NCBI GenBank assembly: GCA_028565635.1
Contig: JAOXYB010028079.1
Location: 1 to 15,340, forward strand
Direction of reading: 5' to 3'
DNA length: 15,340 nt
DNA from: Phoronis ovalis
Taxonomy: Eukaryota > Phoronida > Phoronidae
Shown here: positions 8,756-15,340 of the stretch, piece after piece
How the letters are laid out: the number at the start of each line of letters is the position of its first letter
How positions within the stretch are numbered: position 1 is the stretch's first letter
The notes under the pieces: model-generated
Database searches by the model: none
What the model saw: only the letters and a program-made list of their open reading frames with translations
What the model was told of the DNA's origin: nothing
Program-made: the position numbers and the translations under genes

Positions 8756-11700
8756 CTGAAAAAGATGGAAGTGTTTAGTCTCAGTTAGAAATTTCAAAGA
8801 AACGCATCTTCCACTATAATTTTGCATGTAATCATATGTTAAAACAATTCATTGGCGTACTGTATCGACAACATACAATATTAAGTGTTCAGTCCTAATG
8901 AATGCAAAAAGACTCGGCAGCTTGTAACATTTAGCAGTGGAGGCAGTAGTATGTATGTCACCAATTAGAAATGTCAGAATTATTCCTCAGTTTGACATCA
9001 GACAGCAAATGCATGTTACAATCTTTATTCGCATAGTTGTATGCATGCATGCCAAAGTGACACCGACACAGTCTTTTATAGTACATCCAGTAATGCACTT
9101 CATAAAATGAGTCATAAATAGTCCCAATCTATAAAAACATACAAATGCAGTCATTATAGTTTACCTTTCTGCTGGAAAAAACAATATGGTGGGATATGAA
9201 TCAGAGGTTAGCTCCCACGGCAAATCATTCTCAGCACCATTGATTCTATAATGGATAATATTACATGAAATTACATTTCAAAATGTAACAAATGTATTTT
9301 GTAATTACTTTAGAATAAATTTAATTGTTTATCAGACCATAGCTATATGTTCTGAGTAACTGAACGTCTTTGATATTCCAAAAATTCCAATAAAATATTG
9401 TTATGAAGGACTTTGGAAGCTAGATTGGTTTATTTCACAATTTTGAAAACTTAACTATATGTGAATGATATTTTGAGCCATTCTGTGATACAGCTGGACG
9501 GTGTACAAGTAAGAAGACTATGCAGGAAACTTCCATATAATTGAATGTTACAAACCTAACAAAAGTAATGTTGCTGGCATCACTGAAATATCTAGCCAAC
9601 ATGAGGTAGACGTGAGAAAATCCAGCACAAAAACCACACCATGGTGCATAGTACAGAACAATGACATCCTGAAACATAATCAGTTGATGTTCACATGACC
9701 AACAACAGTTTCCTCTGCAGAAGGAAATCAGCTTCAAAATGAAATATAAACAACTAATATGACCAAATATTATTTTAAAACAGTATTATTTCATTTATTG
9801 CATAGACTGAATAGTATTTGTAGGAAATATCTTATATAAATCAAAAGAGTAAATGCTGAGCCAGACTTGAAAGAAAACTGTTGTCTTTGTTAAACAACTC
9901 AATAGAGCCTCATCACAAGCTGTGGAAAGAAACTATACAAACAGTTTAACATTAATACTGGACTCATCATCTCAATTTTGGTACATGCTTCACAATTGAA
10001 ACTTTTACTATAAAGATCTTTTTTTGTCGGCCAACTACTGTCAATTTAAAAAGCGCACATCACACAAACTTGTATAAAAGCACAAATGGCTTGCTGGTTC
10101 AGAATAAAAATCACTAGACAACTGTCCAGCTAAGTCGTACAGCATGCAGTACTCTGTTATCAAATACAGCTGGGAAAATTCAAGTCCGGCAACAAAAATC
10201 GGTCCAGAACTTAGTTACACACCTTGCTAACATCAAAAACGACATCATGAAAAGTATCAGTTGAAAGCTCTATAATGTTGGCTTGTGAAACATGTTTTAC
10301 TGTGTCTGATGAGTTCTGAGTTACAGATGAACGGAGATAGCGTACTAATGATCCATCCATATAATTATGAATAAATTCAGCTACAATACGAAAAGCATTA
10401 TATCAAAATGGGTAATTACTATACTGTATATATATGCTATAGAAGTGTTAAAGGAAATACAGTTTCTTTTAGATGTCACTTTTTATATTATCTGACTCCC
10501 ATACCTGACTGAAATGTCTGTTTTTAGATCCATTGGCGCAAATACTAGCACAGTAATTTAAGGAAGTTCATACTTGAACCACGTAGCACTAAAAAGGTAA
10601 AACCAAATTTAGAGTACCTATATTTTTCTTGGTAAATGATTTCTCTAAGACATAGTGAGCTTCATCATCTTTATCAACCAATACCACAGATGTTTTAGAG
10701 TGTTGCGTTCTTACTCCCAGTCTCGTTGCAAATAGGTCAAAATATTTAGAATCCATTGCATAGAAATTCACTGTTTTGTTAGTCCTACATTTTAAACCAG
10801 TAAAGGTAGGAGATATTTCATCTCCTGTTGTCTTTGAGCCACTACTAGCTGCATTTGAATATCCTTGTAATTTATTAAACCGTAAATGGTTACACGTCCT
10901 CTCCAAAACAAGTTTTTCATTATTAGCTATAACAAATGGATCTCTTGATCGTCTGCTTTTCCTTTGAAACCTATCAGTCATTTGAGATCTGTGACTTTGT
11001 CCACAACAAATACTGAAATGCTCATTGGCATTGTAATTCTTTTGAAATTCTTCACAACGATTTTGCATACTTTTAAATATCCCTGCTTCTTGAATGTGAA
11101 TAAAATTTCCAAGCACAACATCTTGGCATTTTTTAGGATCTTGATAAGTTAATGTCTGGGACAGTTTTGGAATGTTTAGGCAAATGTCACATATGCCATC
11201 TTCCACAGCACCTAATACGGAAGGTTTCATACTCTGACAACACTTCTTTTTATACACTATATCTTCTGGCTTTTCTTTTTCTTTAACGTAAATTGTTTTG
11301 CATAACTCCTTCAAAATATTTTCCTTTTTTATATTGTACAGCCGCATAGCAGCAGAACCTTTGATGATATCTGTTACTTTTGAACTGTTACAATTTATGT
11401 ACTCTAAGGCCACTTCTCGAAACTGCAAAATTTATTAGAAAATCTCTAATATTGTATATTAAAGAATAACATTCAAAGATCATATTTTAGATTACCAATA
11501 TATACAGTTATGTCAATACCTTTCATTAGCATTTTAAGTTCTCTGAATGGCTGGAGTAGAAAATTAAACTAATGTTAATAAAATTATTACTGATATCAGT
11601 GAACATGCTTGATTAATCATATATATACATAAAGTGTAAAATAATTTACAGTACTTGGCAATAGTAAAAATTATGCAGCATATAAAACTGTATAGTGCAG

Positions 11701-14486
11701 ACTTGTTGTCAGTGCTTCTTTAGAAAATTAGTTGAGCCCATACAACAAAAACAAAAATTTGTATAGTCAACTAAAACTGCTAAATTGCGCAGATCTTGTA
11801 TGGTTATAATACAAAGCCAACCACTCTACATCTGTTTAAGCGACTCAGTTAACGCAAAAATTCATTAACGGGTGCATTGTAGATGACAGAGAGGTTGTAA
11901 TGTTTGAACCTCTTTGCCTTCTTGGCATTGTCATGACAAATATCTAAGGTTATCTTTAGAAAACCGTATGCTATTCTGTGAAATAGCTTTAGTCTTTGTT
12001 TTTCATTGAAGCATTTATAAAGCCCATAGTTCTATGTTCAGCTACTACATACAACTTATGACCATAAAAGAATAGAATCATTGGAAGAGAAACCTTACTC
12101 TTTCAAATTCCACATTAATACTAGCCATGGGATTATGGTGTGTGAAAAGGATTACAGCTGGTCCCTTGTCTATTTGTGTCGATAACTGAATACTTTTTGT
12201 TCTGTGTGGGATAATCCATTTGACGATTTGCTGTAACAGAGTGTTTAAAAATTAGAAATATGAAAACAACTTCCATATATCATAAAGATATTTCTTGCAC
12301 TAGGTTGTAAATGAATTAAAGAGATACAAGATAAAAATTGTCAAAACTGTCATTAATTTAAGCTCCTTCAATCAATAACTACTATGTATTGTTACCTTTT
12401 CCCTGTGAATTTGAATCCATTTCTGTAAATTAGTAGATGTGAAATTGTACTTCTCAGGAAATCCCTGAAAGGTAATTAATTATTTATTTACCAATTGCCA
12501 ACATCGTAACCTTCTATAAATATACCAATAATAATTTAATGGCTGATACGAGTAAACTACAGGTAATACTGAAGCATAACTTTTAGAAAAGTATTGCCTT
12601 TCATTAGAACATGTGTCTGTTTTGGAATTAAACATTACAATGATTTACCTGCTAAAAACACTGAAATGCAGAAATTTTTAAGCAAACCTAAAATGAAACA
12701 AAAATTCAATCTCAAAAATTTTAAAATTCATGTATTCATTGAACATTTCCAAATTATAAACTAAAGATTTTAAGAAATGGACAAATGCATCAAACGTATT
12801 TTAGCTCCATCTGGTGCCACACTTCATTTTAGCTCTATCTGGTGCCACACTTCATTCAAAGGTAGTTGTGGAGTGCATTGCTGAGCGCTGTTTTGTGGTT
12901 TTTGTCCCGTATTTTCCATTGGGCTCAATTTCACAAAAAATTAAGACCACCATAATGTCAGGATTTATAGAAGAATTATGGGATTATTTTGCAGAGATTG
13001 ACATTTGGTTTGCTATGTCCAAAGGTGGCATAGAATCATTGATAACAACACTGTTTTTTAAACAATAGTAAAATTAAGAATATACCAAAACCAAAATATG
13101 AATTAAGAAAAAATGATATTGCAGATCTGGCTGGATTCGAACTCATGCCGCCATACAAGGTCATGAAACAGGCCAGTTGAAGAATAAGGAAGAGAGAGAT
13201 CTTTTGAAAAGTTTCTCAACAGATATAAAATAGCCTTAGGCTCAGTGCATTATAATATAGAGACACACATCTATAACTGCTTACTTTGCTGGCTGTGGCA
13301 AATCAAAAAAAACAAGTAATAAATAAGTGTTTTCTCACTCACCACAGTTTCATTACTAGTCCTTGTTATCACAAGAGATCTGCCTGAAGAAGTGTCCAGT
13401 TTGAAAGACTTGGCTAATGATGGGCTGGTCACCACACCAAACCTAACTGGCTGGTTGGGTTCTACAAAAATAGAAAAGTTAAATATTATAATTACTGTAA
13501 ATTAAGCCTTTCTAGCAAGAATGTTTTATAACATGTATGTGAAGTACAGAGATTTTGAAATTTCGTATTATCCAACGTAACATAGTGCAAAATAGAAATA
13601 GCAGTAAAATCAGCTCTGATGTATACTGTTACTTTTTCTAATGGTATGTAAATAAAATACAAAATTCCAATGTTTTCATATTATTATTAATTAGAACCTG
13701 AATAGAGCTCATATACATAACTTTATACTAAAAAAAACACATTCAAACTGGTTTTTTAGGTTCCTAGCAAAAATGTGTAAACAAAAGCGATCATTCTGTT
13801 ATTTCAACAGTAACAGAGAGTAATTTATACATATACCTTGAGCAATTAGTCGGAGAGCAGCATAATAAAATTGCAGAAATCCTGGAGGCTGGGGTGAAGC
13901 ATGGAAATCAAAGTAGCCAATCACAACACTCTGCAGACAGTCAAAGGAAAACACCATAAAACAAATGTCAAATAGTGAACAGATCATTCAGACAGTTGCG
14001 TTTGTTATGAAGACTGCTACGATTAATGCTCACTGGCTGAAATCTTTCTTAAACTTAACCTGCCTTCTGATCAGTTACAGTTCCAGTCATTTTGTTTGCA
14101 GAATCTTACTACTGTAAAGCGCGACCCTGTGGTATCATGGTATGTGGTGCTATGCCCTTTATTTAGCTATTTATATAATTGCAAATGGTAGTATGTAATG
14201 AACAGATATGAGAAAACAAATTAATAACTATTATTATAAATACATCATTTGTTGAATAGTAAGAACCAGTTTTGGACCGGTTCATATGCACTAAAAACAA
14301 CAGTATTATAAAAGAAATGTCAAATTAAGAAGGACAGTACATAAACCTACAAATAACAATCAAACATTCTTTAACTTACATCATGCCTTGGAATAAACGT
14401 TAGCAAGTCAGTGTTGCTATGTATAGGTGTAAGAGGATGAACAATCTGATTTACAAATGTTACCATATGCTCAGCTGATTTCACAC
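8233..14486 (-). CDS. TXNDC11: TXNDC11, ER thioredoxin-domain protein; N-terminal part beyond the right edge
   Basis: TXNDC11 is an ER protein with thioredoxin folds, known in vertebrates as a DUOX-interacting factor and ER redox protein. The minus-strand join, in transcription order, is 14486-14380, 13930-13837, 13461-13343, 12464-12396, 12230-12099, 11422-10618, 10380-10223, 9668-9556, 9245-9165 and 8755-8233. All phases agree and give 732 residues plus a split codon. Diagnostic matches to the vertebrate protein are SVVIGYFDFHASPQPPG, FTGLKCRTNKT, the active thioredoxin YYAPWCGFC, NDLPWEL with PTILFFPAERK, and TLPHLVKFVL. A basic coiled-coil tail ends in HDEL, an ER retrieval signal. Several N-glycosylation sequons (NFT, NKT, NIT) fit a lumenal location. 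About the first 200 residues (signal or membrane anchor and first thioredoxin fold) are missing, because the window ends inside an intron. Confidence 0.95.
9165..9245 (-). CDS. TXNDC11: TXNDC11 exon: NDLPWEL and PTILFF block
   Basis: The exon is 81 nt after TCCATTATAG, phase 2 to phase 2, with donor GAAAG|GTAAAC. It encodes INGAENDLPWELTSDSYPTI, then LFFPAE. It carries the cis-proline strand of the thioredoxin fold (YPTILFF), directly after the CGFC exon. Confidence 0.94.
9556..9668 (-). CDS. TXNDC11: TXNDC11 exon: catalytic thioredoxin motif CGFC
   Basis: The exon is 113 nt after TTATGTTTCAG, phase 0 to phase 2, with donor GTTAG|GTTTGT. It encodes DVIVLYYAPWCGFCAGFSHV, then YLMLARYFSDASNITFV. 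The CGFC redox pair is intact and identical to that of the vertebrate protein, so the domain should be redox active. The NIT sequon fits a lumenal position. Confidence 0.96.
10223..10380 (-). CDS. TXNDC11: TXNDC11 exon before the active thioredoxin domain
   Basis: The exon is 158 nt after CGTATTGTAG, entering in phase 1 and leaving in phase 0 at AGCAAG|GTGTGT. Joined to the previous exon it reads KKNIAEFIHNYMDGSLVRYL. It ends IIELSTDTFHDVVFDVSK, the first strand of the final thioredoxin domain. Confidence 0.92.
10618..11422 (-). CDS. TXNDC11: TXNDC11 long central exon, cysteine-rich
   Basis: The exon is 805 nt after AATTTTGCAG, phase 0 to phase 1, ending at AATATAG|GTACTC. It opens with FREVALEYINCNS and holds cysteine pairs at KKCCQSM, GICDICLN and SICCGQS that line up with pairs in the vertebrate protein. 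Near its end are FTGLKCRTNKTVNFYAMDSK and TSVVLVDKDDEAHYVLEKSF, a strongly conserved thioredoxin-like region. The true exon starts at the TTT after the acceptor; no in-exon start codon is needed. Confidence 0.95.
12099..12230 (-). CDS. TXNDC11: TXNDC11 exon: GPAVILF segment
   Basis: The exon is 132 nt after CTGTTACAG, phase 0 on both sides, with donor GAAAGA|GTAAGG. It encodes QIVKWIIPHRTKSIQLSTQI, then DKGPAVILFTHHNPMASINV. The KGPA-hydrophobic strand is the conserved core strand of a thioredoxin-like fold in this family. It has no CxxC. Confidence 0.93.
12396..12464 (-). CDS. TXNDC11: TXNDC11 exon (23 codons)
   Basis: The exon is 69 nt after TTACCTTTCAG, phase 0 on both sides, with donor GAAAAG|GTAACA. 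It encodes GFPEKYNFTSTNLQKWIQIH, then REK. It contains an N-glycosylation sequon (NFT) and matches the segment before the second thioredoxin-like fold. Confidence 0.9.
12798..12853 (+). repeat. 28-bp tandem repeat (two copies) in a TXNDC11 intron
   Basis: The two units, 12798-12825 and 12826-12853, each start ATTTTAGCTC and end CACACTTC. They differ at one base, C at 12808 against T at 12836. They lie at the start of a stretch, to about 13068, that is less AT-rich than the surrounding intron. That stretch has an open plus-strand frame of 84 codons with no recognised domain. Confidence 0.9.
13128..13180 (-). repeat. tRNA-like B-box remnant, possible SINE fragment
   Basis: On the minus strand AGTTCGAATCC (13143-13133) matches the Pol III B-box consensus except at its first base. 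About 30 nt upstream, TGGCCTGTTTC matches only the first part of an A-box. No cloverleaf closes, because the stem bases next to the T-loop do not pair. This fits a decayed tRNA-derived element better than a working tRNA gene. Confidence 0.3.
13343..13461 (-). CDS. TXNDC11: TXNDC11 exon: PVRFGVVTS segment
   Basis: The exon is 119 nt after TATTTTTGTAG, entering in phase 1 and leaving in phase 0 at ACTGTG|GTGAGT. It encodes PNQPVRFGVVTSPSLAKSF and ends SLVITRTSNETV. This corresponds to the TVRFGVITN region of the vertebrate protein, a thioredoxin-like strand and helix. Confidence 0.92.
13837..13930 (-). CDS. TXNDC11: TXNDC11 exon: SVVIGYF block
   Basis: The exon is 94 nt after CTGTCTGCAG, phase 0 to phase 1, with donor CAAG|GTATAT. 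It encodes SVVIGYFDFHASPQPPG, then FLQFYYAALRLIAQ. The SPQPPG motif is almost unchanged in vertebrate TXNDC11, which makes this one of the strongest anchors for the assignment. Confidence 0.95.
14380..14486 (-). CDS. TXNDC11: TXNDC11 exon (first one in the window)
   Basis: The exon is 107 nt after the acceptor TTATTTTGCAG. It starts with two bases that complete a codon and ends in phase 0 at GGCATGAT|GTAAGT. It encodes VKSAEHMVTFVNQIVHPLTP and continues to TDLLTFIPRHD. This matches the end of the first thioredoxin fold in the vertebrate protein, just before SVVIGYF. The preceding exon must end in phase 1 and was not found before the window edge. Confidence 0.88.
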
Positions 14487-15340
14487 CTGCAAAATAAAAA
14501 TCAGCATAACTTACAAGCAAGTCATTATAGTTGATTTTCGATTATACGCTCTGCTGCGCATACTGATTTAAGACGCTGTATAATGATATTGAAAATTTCT
14601 GTTGTGTATAAACTTTTTAATTATTGATATACTTGTATATATTCTTGCTATAGTCGAGTTTACCCAGCATTCTTTCAGAATATAATTACCTATGAAGTAA
14701 CTGGAACAGGCTGAATAGCCACTACATGTGAAATTGTGTGTATTTGTATAAAACAATGCAGTTAGGGATGAAGAAAATTTTTTAATGATGTTTATGGTAC
14801 AATCAACAAAAATGTTCACTTTGTCATTCGTTGGTCATTAATTTGCAAACGTCATACATGTTATAAATATATTTTTGTCTGCACAAGCAGCATTTTCTTT
14901 GTCTGAATGTTCTACTTCACGTTTCCGATTCTTACAGAAAACAGATTCTGTGAGGCAGCAGCGCTTCCATGAAAGGCTAAGCTGTGATTACGTCATAAAA
15001 AATAAGTATTTTATAGTAGCAGAGCATACTCAGAAATCTACTGCAATGTGGGAGATAAGTAGTAACATTCATATCACAGATGCAGTGTGCTAGATACTGA
15101 AGCAGAAGATGCGGAAGTTAGAGCGGTATGGCATTTAGGATTATAAATTTTGATTTACAGTACTTTAGAAATTAAAGAAAAATAATGAACATTTGAATAC
15201 AATCGCATTAGCCTGTGTACAGGCTGAGGAAGGACCCCTGAAAGGACTAATTATATATAAGGCGGATTTAATATATTGATACTTGACAATTTTGATAATT
15301 TTACTCATATTTCGTCATTTATAACAGTACTATCATTATT
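14487..15340 (-). other. TXNDC11 intron, reaching the window edge
   Basis: No exon with the required phase-1 end was found here, so the upstream TXNDC11 exons lie to the right. A plus-strand frame at 14875-15093 and a minus-strand frame at 14568-14819 show no recognisable protein. A 16-bp near-palindrome, AGCCTGTGTACAGGCT, lies at 15210-15225. Confidence 0.6.

Noticed and set aside
12814-13068. 84-codon plus frame in the TXNDC11 intron
   Set aside because: There is no recognisable protein. It starts inside a tandem repeat and is more likely repeat debris.
13120-13200. Functional tRNA gene
   Set aside because: Only the B-box core is good; no acceptor stem or proper T-stem forms.
14568-14819. 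Missing upstream TXNDC11 exon (frame containing ECWVNST)
   Set aside because: The CW-N resemblance to the first thioredoxin region is too short, and flanking residues and splice phases do not fit.
14875-15093. 72-codon plus frame near the right edge
   Set aside because: It has no ATG near its start and no known domain, and it lies in the intron upstream of the TXNDC11 exons.
1-15340. CRISPR, operon, prophage or other bacterial system
   Set aside because: The window has spliced animal genes, and no regularly spaced repeats or prokaryotic gene layout were seen.

Overview
The window is nuclear DNA from an animal, most likely an invertebrate. It is AT-rich, with two intron-split genes whose exons join by standard GT/AG signals. 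Both products are animal proteins, and TXNDC11 is typical of metazoans. I cannot name the phylum from sequence alone. There is no sign of a bacterial, viral or CRISPR-type system.

Layout. Bases 1-1350 hold no gene I can support; they are presumably 5' flank or the last part of a 5'UTR intron. Bases 1408-6254 (+ strand) carry a complete epsin coding region: seven firm exons plus a probable 36-nt microexon, with a second, weaker 24-nt microexon candidate. Bases 6255 to about 7700 look like its 3'UTR, with two AATAAA signals and a 73-bp tandem duplication. Bases about 7700-8232 lie between two convergent genes. Bases 8233-14486 (- strand) carry the last ten coding exons of TXNDC11, an ER-lumenal thioredoxin-family protein. 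Roughly the first 200 residues lie beyond the right edge. Bases 14487-15340 are intron of that gene. One TXNDC11 intron (12465-13342) contains a 28-bp tandem repeat and a tRNA-like B-box remnant, which suggests old mobile-element debris.

Function. The two genes meet tail to tail and have no obvious shared pathway. Epsin links PtdIns(4,5)P2 membranes, ubiquitinated cargo, AP-2, clathrin and EH-domain proteins in endocytosis. TXNDC11 is an ER redox protein known in vertebrates as a DUOX-interacting factor.

The most useful second-look points are: (1) a GC-AG intron in epsin proved by reading-frame continuity; (2) one or two lysine-rich phase-0 microexons between the UIMs and the clathrin box; (3) a C-terminal HDEL on TXNDC11 whose codons overlap a strong GTGAGT donor, so ER retrieval could be removed by splicing; (4) possible back-to-back poly(A) signals for the two genes; and (5) the tandem duplications. 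I did not find a previously undescribed system; these are refinements to two known gene families.
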